Origin: an uncultured Gammaproteobacteria bacterium | Lineage (GTDB): Bacteria > Pseudomonadota > Gammaproteobacteria > Pseudomonadales > Pseudohongiellaceae | NCBI GenBank assembly: GCA_913054495.1 | Contig: CAJXIY010000002.1 | Coordinates: 19,678 to 83,677 of the forward strand | Direction of reading: 5' to 3' | Length of the DNA: 64,000 bases | In this document: positions 18,074 to 26,761 of the stretch, in pieces | Numbering within the stretch: position 1 is the first letter of the stretch | How the letters are laid out: each line of letters starts with the position of its first letter | Translations under genes and position numbers: made by a program | Notes under the pieces: generated by a model | What the model was told of the DNA's origin: nothing | The model's input: only the letters and a program-made list of their open reading frames with translations | The model's database searches: none

Positions 18074-18814
18074 GTGTGGCAGTGGTTTTTCAAATTAGGC
18101 TCTCCTAAGTGGTTCTACGAGTTATCCGGCAAATGGTTGCCATGGCTGGTGGCGGCCATGTCCCTGCTGCTGGTAATTGGCATTACTTGGGCGCTGTTAT
18201 TTGTGCCGCCGGATTATCAACAGGGAAATACCATTCGCATCATGTACATTCACGTGCCATTCGCCAGCATATCCCTGGCGTTTTTCCCGCTGATGGCGGT
18301 GGCCGGCACCATAACCCTGGTATGGCGAATGAAACTGGCCGATATGGTGGCGAAGACGGCGGCGCCGCTGGGTGCGTGGTTCACCGCCTTGGCATTGATT
18401 TCCGGCTCGATCTGGGGCAGCGATATCTGGGGTACCTGGTGGATATGGGATGGGCGTCTCACCTCGATGCTGCTGCAATTCTTTCTGCTGGTTGGGGTAA
18501 TATCACTTCGCTCAGCGCTGGAAGATACTGACGCCGCAGCCAAGGCCTGCGCGGTACTGTCGATCGTCGGCTGTATCAATGTTTTCGTGATCAAGTACTC
18601 GGTGGATTGGTGGAATACGCTACACCAGCCCTCCAGCCCAATTGGAATGGCCGGAGATTCTGCCAATGGACCGGAAATATGGGTACCGCTGGTGATAATG
18701 ATTGTGGCGGTGTATTTATTTTTCGCCGTCAGTTTGATTCTGTCTACGCGCAATGAAATTTTGCAACGCGAACGACGTTCAAAATGGGTACAGGAACTTC
18801 TCGCGAGTGCCTGA
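18074..18814 (+). CDS. ccmC: Haem exporter / chaperone-loading protein CcmC
   Basis: CcmC passes haem to the chaperone CcmE. The 246-residue product has six membrane helices and the tryptophan-rich WWD signature as SDIWGTWWIWDGRLTS. The two conserved periplasmic haem-ligand histidines are in IMYIHVPFA and WWNTLHQPSS. The GTG start at 18074 gives an N-terminus MWQWFFKL comparable to other CcmC proteins. ccmD begins 28 bases after its stop. Confidence 0.96.
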   Translation: MWQWFFKLGSPKWFYELSGKWLPWLVAAMSLLLVIGITWALLFVPPDYQQGNTIRIMYIHVPFASISLAFFPLMAVAGTITLVWRMKLADMVAKTAAPLGAWFTALALISGSIWGSDIWGTWWIWDGRLTSMLLQFFLLVGVISLRSALEDTDAAAKACAVLSIVGCINVFVIKYSVDWWNTLHQPSSPIGMAGDSANGPEIWVPLVIMIVAVYLFFAVSLILSTRNEILQRERRSKWVQELLASA

Positions 18815-18842
18815 TCCAGATGCCTGAATTAAGAGGTTCAGC

Positions 18843-19049
18843 ATGTTAGCAGCCCTGCAATTTTCGAGTATTGGTGAATTTTTCCAGATGGGGGGTTACG
18901 CCTTTAACGTCTGGACGGTGTATGTGCTCTTCCTCTTGTTCTTCTTCGTGAATTTGTATTTTCCCCTGATTCGGAAAAAGCAAATTATACGTGAATTGAA
19001 ACGGCGCCTGATCCTTCGTAATGAAGTACCTGCAAACAAGCATGATTGA
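18843..19049 (+). CDS. ccmD: Haem exporter subunit CcmD
   Basis: CcmD is a small single-span protein that stabilises the CcmABC-CcmE complex. The 68-residue product contains FFQMGGYAFNVWTVYVLFLLFFFVNLYFPL, a typical CcmD segment reaching from a short periplasmic N-terminus through one helix, with a basic cytoplasmic tail (RELKRRLIL). Sequence conservation in this family is low, so the call rests on the YAFNVW motif, the topology and its place between ccmC and ccmE. Confidence 0.9.
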   Translation: MLAALQFSSIGEFFQMGGYAFNVWTVYVLFLLFFFVNLYFPLIRKKQIIRELKRRLILRNEVPANKHD

Positions 19050-19090
19050 AGATAAGACATACAAGTGGTCAGTCCCGATTGGAGAAACTC

Positions 19091-19552
19091 GTGGAGCTTC
19101 ATAGACGCAAGCGTCTTGGTATCATCCTCTTTATCACAGCTGGCTTGAGTGTGGCCATTGGCCTGACCTTGTACGCCTTGAGTCAGAATATTGATTTATT
19201 CTTCACGCCAACCCAGATTGCTGCCGGTGAGGTGCAGGCCGGTCAACGTATTCGTGTGGGCGGCATGGTCAAGGAAGGCTCTTTTGTCAGTGCCGAAGAC
19301 AGCCTTAAAGTCAGCTTTGCCGCCACCGACTATGCCAACGATGTCACCATATATTACGAAGGGATTTTGCCGGATCTGTTTCGAGAGGGGCAGGGCGTCG
19401 TGGTGGAAGGGGCCATCGATGCGGCCGGCTTATTTCAGGCTTCCCGGGTCCTGGCCAAGCATGATGAAAATTATATGTCTGTAGAAGTCAAAGCAGCCCT
19501 GGATGCCGCTGGTGCTACTGCTGAAAATCATACCTCATTGGCTGAAAATTAA
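19091..19552 (+). CDS. ccmE: Haem chaperone CcmE
   Basis: CcmE binds haem covalently in the periplasm and hands it to CcmF. The product has one N-terminal membrane anchor after a basic stretch (RRKRLGIILF), then an OB-fold beta barrel. The haem-binding histidine lies in LAKHDENYMS, and a short disordered tail follows. The GTG at 19091 is chosen for its GGAGA ribosome site 5 bases upstream and because CcmE proteins start just before the basic RRKRL motif, giving 153 residues. A TTG at 19046 overlapping the ccmD stop would add 15 residues and cannot be ruled out. Confidence 0.93.
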   Translation: MELHRRKRLGIILFITAGLSVAIGLTLYALSQNIDLFFTPTQIAAGEVQAGQRIRVGGMVKEGSFVSAEDSLKVSFAATDYANDVTIYYEGILPDLFREGQGVVVEGAIDAAGLFQASRVLAKHDENYMSVEVKAALDAAGATAENHTSLAEN

Positions 19553-21544
19553 ATGATTCCTGAGCTTGGTCAGTTCTCTCTGATCCTGGCGTTCTGCCTT
19601 AGTGTACTACTTGGCACCCTGCCTCTTATCGGTGCGAGTCGTAACCATCTGCTGTGGATGAATCTTTGCCGACCTCTGACCGCCGGTGTCTTCGTGTTTC
19701 TGGGGATCAGCATTTCAATTCTGGCTTACGCCTTTGCCACCGATGATTTCTCGGTGCAGTTCGTGGCCCAGCACTCAAACACGCTGTTGCCAATCCAGTA
19801 TAAATTAACTGCAGTGTGGGGTGGGCATGAGGGCTCCTTTCTGTTGTGGACCTTTATGCTGGGAGGTTGGATGTTGGCAGTGAGCGTGTTCAGTAAGAGT
19901 ATGCCCATAGATTTCGTGGCGCGGGTGCTCGGTGTATTGGGGATACTCTGTGCCGCCTATATCCTGTTTATGCTTGCAACCTCCAATCCCTTCGATCGTA
20001 TTGTGCCGCTGCCACCTGCCGATGGTGCAGATTTAAATTCGGCATTGCAGGATTTTGGTTTCATCATTCATCCGCCCACTCTGTATATGGGCTATGTTGG
20101 CTTCTCGGTGGTGTTTGCCTTCGCCATAGCGGCTTTGTTAAGCGGTCGTCTCGATGCGGCCTGGGCGCGGTGGTCGCGGCCCTGGGCCAATGTGGCCTGG
20201 GCCATCTTAACCATCGGCATTGCCCTGGGTAGTTGGTGGGCATACTACGAACTCGGTTGGGGTGGCTGGTGGGCCTGGGATCCGGTGGAGAATCCACCTC
20301 TGATTACCTGGCTGTTTGGTACCGCACTGATTCATTCTCTGGCGGTGACCGAGAAAAGAGGCATATTCAAGAGCTGGACTGTATTGCTGGCTATCCTGGC
20401 TTTTTCGGGCAGCCTGCTGGGGACGTTTATTACCCGTTCCGGATTGCTGACCTCGGTGCATGCCTTTGCCAGTGATCCCACCCGTGGCTTCTTCATCCTC
20501 GTCATTCTCGGTGTTGCCGTCGGTGGTTCCCTGTTGCTGTTTGCGCTGCGGGCGCCAATGATGAAATCCGAGGCTCGCTTCGATCTGGTTTCCCGGGAAG
20601 TTTTAATCCTGGGCAACAATGTATTGCTGGTGGTGGCGGCAGCTTCTGTCTTTCTTGGTACGTTATTCCCCATGGTTTATCAGGCCATTACCGATGATCT
20701 GATTTCCATCGGTCCGCCATATTTCAATGCCATCTTCGTGCCCCTGATGATTTTACTGGTGCTGTTGTTGGCAGTGGGCCCCCTGTGCCGCTGGAAGCGA
20801 ACATCGATCGCCTACCTGTCCCGACAGCTCGGCAAGGTAGTGCTGGCATCCCTGGCGCTGGGTGTGCTTATCCCGCTGGTGGTGTTGCTGGAATTCTCTC
20901 TGGCCGCGACCGTCTCGGTTGCGCTGGCGGCATGGATCAGCTTGAGCCTGCTCGGGGACCTGGCGAACAAGACTGCGAATAAATCTTCCCGGGCCAAAGC
21001 TCTGAAAGCCCTGCCATTGAGCTACTACGGTATGCAAATTGCCCACCTCGGTGCGGCCGTAATGCTGATCGGCATTGGATTGACCAGCGCCTTCAGTTAT
21101 GAAAAGAGCGTCCTGCTGTCTCCGGGCCAGAGTATCGATCTGGGAAACTATGTGTTTATGTTCAATGGCAGCACTGCCGTCACCGGACCAAATTATGTGG
21201 GTAATGAGGCAGACATAAGCGTCAGCAAGAACGATCGGCCCATAGGGAACCTCAAGCCCCAGCGCAGGCTGTATCTCGCCAGTGGAACACCGTCCACGGA
21301 AATGGCGATCGATGCCGGATTTTTCCGCGATCTATTTGTGACCCTCGGTGAGGAGAAGGAAAGCGGCGCCTGGTCGATGACGATTTATGTGAAACCGTTT
21401 ATACGCTGGATCTGGCTAGGGGCTATCTTCATGGCTTTTGGTGGTGTTATCGCCGCTGGCGACAAGCGTTATCGACGCCTGCGAAAGCGTGAACTGGAAA
21501 GAGCCGCGACGGAACTATCCGGCGAGCTGCAAACAGCCAGCTGA
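19553..21544 (+). CDS. ccmF: Cytochrome c haem lyase subunit CcmF
   Basis: CcmF, with CcmH, attaches haem to apocytochrome c. The 663-residue membrane protein has the WWD signature as GWGGWWAWDPVENPPLITWLFGTALIHS. Conserved histidines are present in WGGHEGS and VHAFASDPTRG, and about fifteen hydrophobic segments are apparent. Its length matches the family (about 650). The ATG follows the ccmE stop with no gap and ccmG begins 9 bases after its end. Confidence 0.97.
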   Translation: MIPELGQFSLILAFCLSVLLGTLPLIGASRNHLLWMNLCRPLTAGVFVFLGISISILAYAFATDDFSVQFVAQHSNTLLPIQYKLTAVWGGHEGSFLLWTFMLGGWMLAVSVFSKSMPIDFVARVLGVLGILCAAYILFMLATSNPFDRIVPLPPADGADLNSALQDFGFIIHPPTLYMGYVGFSVVFAFAIAALLSGRLDAAWARWSRPWANVAWAILTIGIALGSWWAYYELGWGGWWAWDPVENPPLITWLFGTALIHSLAVTEKRGIFKSWTVLLAILAFSGSLLGTFITRSGLLTSVHAFASDPTRGFFILVILGVAVGGSLLLFALRAPMMKSEARFDLVSREVLILGNNVLLVVAAASVFLGTLFPMVYQAITDDLISIGPPYFNAIFVPLMILLVLLLAVGPLCRWKRTSIAYLSRQLGKVVLASLALGVLIPLVVLLEFSLAATVSVALAAWISLSLLGDLANKTANKSSRAKALKALPLSYYGMQIAHLGAAVMLIGIGLTSAFSYEKSVLLSPGQSIDLGNYVFMFNGSTAVTGPNYVGNEADISVSKNDRPIGNLKPQRRLYLASGTPSTEMAIDAGFFRDLFVTLGEEKESGAWSMTIYVKPFIRWIWLGAIFMAFGGVIAAGDKRYRRLRKRELERAATELSGELQTAS

Positions 21545-21553
21545 CCGAGAAAA

Positions 21554-22096
21554 ATGAGCAAACTCAAATACTATATCCCCGTAATTTCCTTCTTTGCCCT
21601 GGCTTTGGTGTTATGGCGGGGCCTATACCTGGATCCGAAAGAATTGCCATCCATGTTGATCGACAAGCCCATGCCGCCGTTCGCGCTGACCACGGTAGCG
21701 GGCTCTGAAGTTGCGAATGAAGATTTACCCGATCAAATATTTCTCCTGAATGTGTGGGGCAGTTATTGTCTACCCTGCCTGATCGAGCATCCTACCCTCA
21801 TGCGTCTGAGCGAAGAAGGCGATATTCCGGTGGTGGGGGTGAATTATCGAGATCGTCAGGACTTGGCGGTGGACTGGTTGGAGGACAATGGCAATCCGTT
21901 TGCCTTCAGTATCCTCGATGAAGATGGCCGATTTGGTATCGACCTCGGTGTCTATGGTGCGCCGGAGACCTACCTGGTGGATGAAAATGGTGTGATCCGA
22001 TTTCGGCATGTCAGTGTGCTCGATGAGAGCGTCTGGGAGGAAGAATTTGTGCCGGCTATCGCAGAATTGAGAGGAGAGTCTTTCGGCAATGAATAG
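21554..22096 (+). CDS. ccmG: Thiol:disulfide interchange protein of cytochrome c maturation
   Basis: CcmG (DsbE) is a membrane-anchored periplasmic thioredoxin that keeps apocytochrome c cysteines reduced. The 180-residue product has an N-terminal anchor (about 5-22), then a thioredoxin fold with the active site NVWGSYCLPCLIEHP. The usual tryptophan before the CXXC is Tyr and the proline is preceded by Leu, so the site reads YCLPC. The conserved GVYGAPETYLVDENG segment containing the cis-proline is intact. The ccmH start codon overlaps its end by 8 bases. Confidence 0.96.
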   Translation: MSKLKYYIPVISFFALALVLWRGLYLDPKELPSMLIDKPMPPFALTTVAGSEVANEDLPDQIFLLNVWGSYCLPCLIEHPTLMRLSEEGDIPVVGVNYRDRQDLAVDWLEDNGNPFAFSILDEDGRFGIDLGVYGAPETYLVDENGVIRFRHVSVLDESVWEEEFVPAIAELRGESFGNE

Positions 22097-22598
22097 CAAA
22101 AACCGCCGCTTGCGCTCGGCCTCGATTCTCCAGGCCCTGACGCCGATTTTTGTTCTATTGCTGACTATGGCTAATGCACCTGGCGCCATCGCCCAGGTGG
22201 ATACGTTCGAGTTCGAGTCTCCCCAGCAACAGCAACGATTTCGTAAGCTGTCCAACGAATTTCGCTGCCCCATGTGTCAGAACACGAATCTTACCGGATC
22301 TACCGGCGGCGTCGCCGAGGATCTGCGCCGCGAGATTCACCGAATGATCACAGAAGGTATGAGCGATACTGAGATTGAGCAGTTCATGTTCGAACGCTAT
22401 GGTGACTTTATCTTTTACCGACCAAGACTGCGTGCAGAAACTATTTTGCTCTGGTTCGGACCGCCGGTATTTTTGCTCATCGGCGGCTTCGTCGCGCTAG
22501 GCATTTCACGCCGTGCTCGGAGAGCGGGTGAAGAAAATACCGAGCTCGATGATAAGCAGCAGGCACGTCTGAAAGATTTGCTTGGCAGCAAGCTCTAG
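22089..22598 (+). CDS. ccmH: Cytochrome c maturation protein CcmH (thiol reductase subunit)
   Basis: CcmH helps reduce apocytochrome c and forms the haem lyase with CcmF and CcmI. The 169-residue protein has a signal or anchor segment at the N-terminus. The redox motif is FRCPMCQNTNLTGS, corresponding to LRCPKCQN, followed by the helical RREIHRMITEGMSD and MFERYGDFIFYRP segments and a C-terminal membrane helix (ILLWFGPPVFLLIGGFVAL). This is the short form, with the TPR part encoded separately as ccmI downstream. Confidence 0.95.
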   Translation: MNSKNRRLRSASILQALTPIFVLLLTMANAPGAIAQVDTFEFESPQQQQRFRKLSNEFRCPMCQNTNLTGSTGGVAEDLRREIHRMITEGMSDTEIEQFMFERYGDFIFYRPRLRAETILLWFGPPVFLLIGGFVALGISRRARRAGEENTELDDKQQARLKDLLGSKL

Positions 22599-22607
22599 GG
22601 TCCCTAA

Positions 22608-23876
22608 ATGTTCTGGTTGTTAACTATCTGCCTGTTTATTGTTGCCGCGTTGTTTGTGGTGGTACCACTGTGGTCGGCAAACCGCGGTGGGACACAGGAG
22701 TCGATACAACTCCGAAAAGCGGCAAATATCGCCTTGTTCCATGAGCGCAACGACGAGTTCGAGGCTGAACTTGCAGAGGGTAATCTGGATCAGAGCCAGT
22801 TCGACGCCCTGGTGCTGGAATTACAACAGGGCTTGCTGGCGGATGTAGATTTGGTGGAGCGGGCTGCTGCCCCGGAACCTGCCAAGGCCAAGATCAAAAC
22901 GAAGCGGTCACCGCTAACAAGGTCTGGCATTACCCGCAACGCCATTCCTCTGGCGTTGGTGTTGTTGATGTCTGTGTTTGCCTACAGTCTGTATAACCAA
23001 TGGGGGTATATAGATGATGTTGAATTGATGGATTTGTTTCAACGCACTGTAAATAATACGGCCGACATCGAAGAAACTCGAAGCCTGATCGTGAGTCTCG
23101 GCGAAGTAGTGCAGGCCGATGCCGACAAGGAATGGGCATGGTATTTTCTTGCTGAAAACTTTGCCAATCTCAATATGTTCCCCGAGGCACAGATCGCGTA
23201 TCGTCAAGCCGCGAACAGGATAGAGGGGGGGCCGGAAAAAGCATTGATACTGGGTAGAGTCGCGCTGGCGATGTACATCACTGCAGGTCTCGAGTTTACA
23301 CCCGAGATTCTCGAAGTGGTAGAGGAGGCGCGTGCGCTGAACCCCAATGAGATATCGATTCTGCAACTGCTGGCAGCCGACGCCGACCAGAGACAGGATT
23401 ATCAGTCGGCGATAGCTTATTGGCGACTACTGATTCAGGCCAGTCCGAGTTCAGAGCAGGCGCGCTTGTTACGGGAAAGCATCGCCGCGGCACAACGATT
23501 GATGGCGGACAGCGGGCAGGATGTCGATGCGGGACCGGTCGTCGAAGTCAAACTGATGTTAGCGGAAGGTATCGAGTTGGATCCGAATCTTCGGGTGTTT
23601 ATCGCTGTCAGAAATGCGCAAAGGGAAGGTTTGCCACCGCTGGCGGCAACGCAGATGCGGGTCGCTGATTTGCCGGCAACGATTCGACTCGACAATGCAT
23701 CGGCGGTGGGGCCATTCAATCTTTCCTCTGCGGATACCGTCTACGTGTCTGCACTGGTTTCATTCGCCGGTACGGCAAATCCAAGCACGGGGGATTACCG
23801 CGTGGTATCGGATAACTTCGCCCACAACGGTCAACATGCAGTGATCGATCTGGTGCTGTCCGAACGATTTCCCTGA
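22608..23876 (+). CDS. ccmI: Cytochrome c maturation TPR protein CcmI
   Basis: CcmI (CycH) is a membrane-anchored chaperone that presents apocytochrome c to the lyase. The 422-residue product has two N-terminal membrane spans (about 3-22 and 104-124) separated by a coiled cytoplasmic part. A periplasmic TPR region (about 150-300) and a C-terminal beta-rich domain follow (VEVKLMLAEGIELDPNLRVFIAVRNAQREGLPPLAATQ is typical of CycH). It closes the ccm operon, 9 bases after ccmH. Confidence 0.94.
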   Translation: MFWLLTICLFIVAALFVVVPLWSANRGGTQESIQLRKAANIALFHERNDEFEAELAEGNLDQSQFDALVLELQQGLLADVDLVERAAAPEPAKAKIKTKRSPLTRSGITRNAIPLALVLLMSVFAYSLYNQWGYIDDVELMDLFQRTVNNTADIEETRSLIVSLGEVVQADADKEWAWYFLAENFANLNMFPEAQIAYRQAANRIEGGPEKALILGRVALAMYITAGLEFTPEILEVVEEARALNPNEISILQLLAADADQRQDYQSAIAYWRLLIQASPSSEQARLLRESIAAAQRLMADSGQDVDAGPVVEVKLMLAEGIELDPNLRVFIAVRNAQREGLPPLAATQMRVADLPATIRLDNASAVGPFNLSSADTVYVSALVSFAGTANPSTGDYRVVSDNFAHNGQHAVIDLVLSERFP

Positions 23877-23923
23877 TCTTATCCCAGCTTCGATAGTCTT
23901 AATCACTAAGCGCGGAACGCACA

Positions 23924-24547
23924 ATGTATTGGGTCGAATTTCTCACCATAGCCATTGCACACCTGTTTGCAGTGGCGTCGCCGGGACCCGATTTTGCAGT
24001 CGTTACCAGGCAATGTGTGACAGGTGGCACTAGGACTGGGGTGTGGACGAGTCTTGGAGTCGGTGCCGGAATCTTGTTGCATGTAGCCTACTGTCTGCTA
24101 GGCGTTGCCGTCCTGTTGTCCCAGTCCCCCGCTCTGTTCGATGTTGTGAAGTTTGTCGCGGCTGGGTATTTGCTCTACCTGGGGATTAAATCCATCAGAA
24201 AATCCCTGGTAAGCGGCCCAATCGACTCGGTCTCGACGGCGCAGACTGTGGTTGAGCCGGGAAAGGCTTTCATGCTCGGCTTTCTGACCAATGGCTTAAA
24301 CCCAAAAGCCACATTGTTTTTCCTGGCACTTTTTACCGTGGTCGTTAGTCCTTCCACACCGGTTTTTATTCAGCTTATCTATGGCCTCTATCTCGCCTGC
24401 GCTACTTTTCTCTGGTTCGCACTCCTGTCCAGGCTCATGGGCAGACCCGGCGTGCGTGGAACCATACTCAGGGCCGGTCACTGGTTCGAAAGAGCGATGG
24501 GGACGATTCTGATCCTGTTGGCCATACAAATTGCGTTTGTTTCCTGA
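23924..24547 (+). CDS. LysE/RhtB family amino-acid exporter
   Basis: The 207-residue protein is a six-helix inner-membrane exporter of the LysE/RhtB family. Family features are the N-terminal AIAHLFAVASPGPDFAVVTRQCVTGGTRTGVWTSLG region with the PGPD signature, the YLLYLGIKSIRKS segment and FMLGFLTNGLNPKATLFFLALF. Members export homoserine, threonine, lysine or other amino acids. The substrate cannot be assigned. It stands alone between ccmI and moaA on the same strand. Confidence 0.9.
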   Translation: MYWVEFLTIAIAHLFAVASPGPDFAVVTRQCVTGGTRTGVWTSLGVGAGILLHVAYCLLGVAVLLSQSPALFDVVKFVAAGYLLYLGIKSIRKSLVSGPIDSVSTAQTVVEPGKAFMLGFLTNGLNPKATLFFLALFTVVVSPSTPVFIQLIYGLYLACATFLWFALLSRLMGRPGVRGTILRAGHWFERAMGTILILLAIQIAFVS

Positions 24548-24649
24548 AATCAGAGGTGCCCTAGACCTGCCATGGGCATGGTGCGTATTTAATATCGATG
24601 CAGGGCCTGACCCATTACGGTATAGTTGGCGTCGGAGAAATATGCCAAA

Positions 24650-25657
24650 ATGACAGCCATGGAACAGCCAGGCAAGCTTATAGACCAATTCGGCCGCCAC
24701 ATAGACTATATTCGTCTATCGGTGACCGATCGCTGTGATTTCCGCTGCGTCTACTGCATGACCGAAGATATGCAGTTCCTACCCCGTAAGCAGATTCTCT
24801 CCCTCGAGGAGTTGTATCGAGTCGCCAGAGTGTTTACCGAACTCGGGGTGAATAAAATTCGCCTGACCGGCGGTGAACCAATGGTTCGTAGTAATGTGAT
24901 GTCTCTAATCGAGAAGCTTGGCGCGTTGCCGGGTCTCGAAGAATTGTTGCTGACTACAAACGGGGCGCAATTGGATAAATATGCCGTGCCCTTGAAGGCG
25001 GCCGGCGTCAAGCGGATTAATATAAGCCTCGACAGCCTGGATGCTGAACGCTTCAAGCGGATTACTAGGGTGGGTAAACTCGAGCGAGTGCTAGCTGGAA
25101 TAGACGCTGCGAAGGCGGCAGGTTTCGAGCGGATTCGATTGAATGCGGTGGTCATGCGCGGCTACAACGACGACGAAGTGATTCCGTTGACAGACTATGC
25201 GGTGGAGCATGATATCGATATTGCCTTCATCGAAGAGATGCCACTCGGCGATGCGTCGGATCACGACCGGGAAGAGACTACCTGTAGCAATGACTGGGTC
25301 CGGGGCGTTATCGCCGCGGCATACCAGCTCACAGACGTGACCGCGAAGACGGCAGGCCCGTCTCGCTATGTTCAGATCGAAGGTAAAAACAGTCGCATAG
25401 GCTTCATTTCCCCGGTGACGCATAATTTCTGTGCCGACTGCAACCGGGTCAGGGTTACCGTGGAGGGTAGGCTGCTGCTCTGCCTCGGTAATGAACACTC
25501 CATCGATTTGCGCGCAATCCTGCGGGATCAGCAACTTACCGACGACGATCTCAAACAGGCCATCATCGCCTCTATGGATATAAAGCCGGAACGCCATTAT
25601 TTCTACGACAAGGATTATCAGCAACCGGTGCGCCTCATGAACATGACAGGCGGCTAG
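24650..25657 (+). CDS. moaA: GTP 3',8-cyclase (molybdenum cofactor synthesis, radical SAM)
   Basis: MoaA converts GTP to 3',8-cyclo-GTP, the first step of molybdopterin synthesis. The product shows the radical-SAM cluster motif CDFRCVYCM and LTGGEPMVR. The second [4Fe-4S] site is CADCNRVRVTVEGRLLLC, and the essential C-terminal Gly-Gly tail (MTGG) is present. The ATG at 24650 gives 335 residues. The frame remains open upstream to 24626, but the sequence before the ATG has no family similarity. moaB follows after 4 bases. moaC, moaD and moaE are not in the window. Confidence 0.94.
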   Translation: MTAMEQPGKLIDQFGRHIDYIRLSVTDRCDFRCVYCMTEDMQFLPRKQILSLEELYRVARVFTELGVNKIRLTGGEPMVRSNVMSLIEKLGALPGLEELLLTTNGAQLDKYAVPLKAAGVKRINISLDSLDAERFKRITRVGKLERVLAGIDAAKAAGFERIRLNAVVMRGYNDDEVIPLTDYAVEHDIDIAFIEEMPLGDASDHDREETTCSNDWVRGVIAAAYQLTDVTAKTAGPSRYVQIEGKNSRIGFISPVTHNFCADCNRVRVTVEGRLLLCLGNEHSIDLRAILRDQQLTDDDLKQAIIASMDIKPERHYFYDKDYQQPVRLMNMTGG

Positions 25658-25661
25658 GGCA

Positions 25662-26156
25662 GTGACTCCCTTGCGTATCGCCGTGCTTACGGTCTCTGAT
25701 ACCCGCACTGAGGAGACGGACAAGTCTGGTGCGGTGCTGATAGATTGTCTGCAGGCAGCCGGCCATAAACTGCAATCGAAAACCATAGTCAAAGATGATA
25801 TCTATCAGCTACGTGCCGTGGTTTCCGCCCTCATATTCGACCCGGACATAAATGTGGTTCTACTCACAGGGGGTACCGGTTTTACCGCTAGAGACAATAC
25901 CCTGGCAGCGATCAAGCCCCTGTTCGATGTTGATATCGAAGGCTTTGGTGAGCTTTTTCGTCAGCTTTCCTACGAGGAAATCGGCACCTCTACCATCCAG
26001 TCCCGGGCATTTGCCGGGCTGGCAAATGCCACCGTAATCTTCTGTATGCCGGGCTCTCCCGGCGCCTGCCGCACCGGCTGGAACCGGATCATCGCAGAGC
26101 AATTGGATAGTAGCCACCGGCCTTGTAATTTCACCGATAAGTTGAAGCTTCGGTAA
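25662..26156 (+). CDS. moaB: Molybdopterin adenylyltransferase-like protein MoaB
   Basis: MoaB belongs to the MogA/MoaB fold that adenylates molybdopterin before molybdenum insertion. The E. coli protein is a close relative whose own activity is debated. The 164-residue product has the signature VLLTGGTGFTARDNT and IFCMPGSPGACRTGWN, and family length is about 170. It starts with GTG at 25662, 4 bases after the moaA stop, so the two form an operon. A GC-rich hairpin follows the stop. Confidence 0.94.
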   Translation: MTPLRIAVLTVSDTRTEETDKSGAVLIDCLQAAGHKLQSKTIVKDDIYQLRAVVSALIFDPDINVVLLTGGTGFTARDNTLAAIKPLFDVDIEGFGELFRQLSYEEIGTSTIQSRAFAGLANATVIFCMPGSPGACRTGWNRIIAEQLDSSHRPCNFTDKLKLR

Positions 26157-26171
26157 ACCCCACCGGCAAGG

Positions 26172-26217
26172 CCCGGTGCCAACTCCCGATGTGGATTCGA
26201 GGTTGGTTGCCACCGGG
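26172..26217 (+). other. GC-rich hairpin after moaB
   Basis: CCCGGTG (26172-26178) pairs with CACCGGG (26211-26217), and CCAAC/GTTGG pair inside. There is no T-run, so it may protect the moaAB transcript or assist Rho-dependent ending, and is not a standard intrinsic terminator. Confidence 0.5.
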
Positions 26218-26266
26218 AGAGGTTGATGTGGCTCGCAGCCTTGGTGGGATCGAAAAATCTACCGAT

Positions 26267-26307
26267 AAAAAAACACCAGCCAAAGCGTTCATGCTCTAGC
26301 TGGTGTT
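26267..26307 (-). terminator. Intrinsic terminator on the minus strand
   Basis: Arms AACACCAGC (26272-26280) and GCTGGTGTT (26299-26307) form a perfect 9-bp stem, extended inside by AGC/GCT. On the minus strand the stem runs into seven T residues. It lies 57 bp after the stop of the small membrane-protein gene at 26364-26477 and is oriented for it. Confidence 0.8.
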
Positions 26308-26363
26308 AGTCAGCGCTTCGTTAGTTTAGGAAAGCTGCGAGCGGCTCCTGTCCTGAATCGGGG

Positions 26364-26477
26364 TCAAGCGGCGGCGTATAATATAACCACCGGCACTGCT
26401 AATGCAGCCAGTATCAATACCGTACTTACCAGGGTCGCTTCTACGACGGGCCGCGCCTTACTGAGGGCCTTGCTCAT
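26364..26477 (-). CDS. Small single-span membrane protein (37 residues), unknown
   Basis: I do not recognise this protein. The frame encodes 37 residues beginning MSKALSKARPVVEATL, followed by a hydrophobic stretch (about 14-35) that includes STVLILAALAVPVVILYA. This would form one membrane helix with a short basic N-terminus. GGAG lies 6 bases before the ATG, and a strong intrinsic terminator follows 57 bp after the stop. Upstream in-frame ATGs at 26489 and 26513 lack ribosome sites. The position between moaB and xthA on the opposite strand, with an AT-rich upstream region, suggests an independent transcription unit. Coding evidence comes from these signals only. Confidence 0.6.
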   Translation of the reverse strand: MSKALSKARPVVEATLVSTVLILAALAVPVVILYAAA

Positions 26478-26537
26478 GTCTTTCTCCATTTGAATTCGGG
26501 TTAATGTTGCCATCGGTGATTAGATAACTGCGCACAT

Positions 26538-26567
26538 GGTAACATAAAATGTCCAATAAGGTAACAT
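26538..26567. repeat. Tandem octamer GGTAACAT, 22-bp period
   Basis: GGTAACAT occurs at 26538-26545 and again at 26560-26567, two helical turns apart. On the minus strand this reads ATGTTACC twice, 60-90 bp before the small membrane-protein start. The spacing fits a tandem regulator site on one helix face. No regulator is identified. Confidence 0.4.
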
Positions 26568-26761
26568 TTATGAGTATATACACGCATATATAGAAAAACA
26601 TCAATGGACTCGGACCCAGCGTCTGAAATGAGATATTAATAGTTAAATATCAACAAGATATGATATATTCTTTCCTAAACCTGGTTATCTGGCTTGCTGT
26701 TAACAATTTCTAACAGGTTGATATTAAGTATAATATTTGATTTCTGATTTTCATCATAATG

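Noticed and set aside
21768..21785. Altered CcmG active site (YCLPC) as loss of function
   Set aside because: Both cysteines are present. The residue before the CXXC varies within the family.
24548..24649. Possible molybdenum cofactor riboswitch before moaA
   Set aside because: The gap is short, and I could not find the conserved stem arrangement expected of the class.
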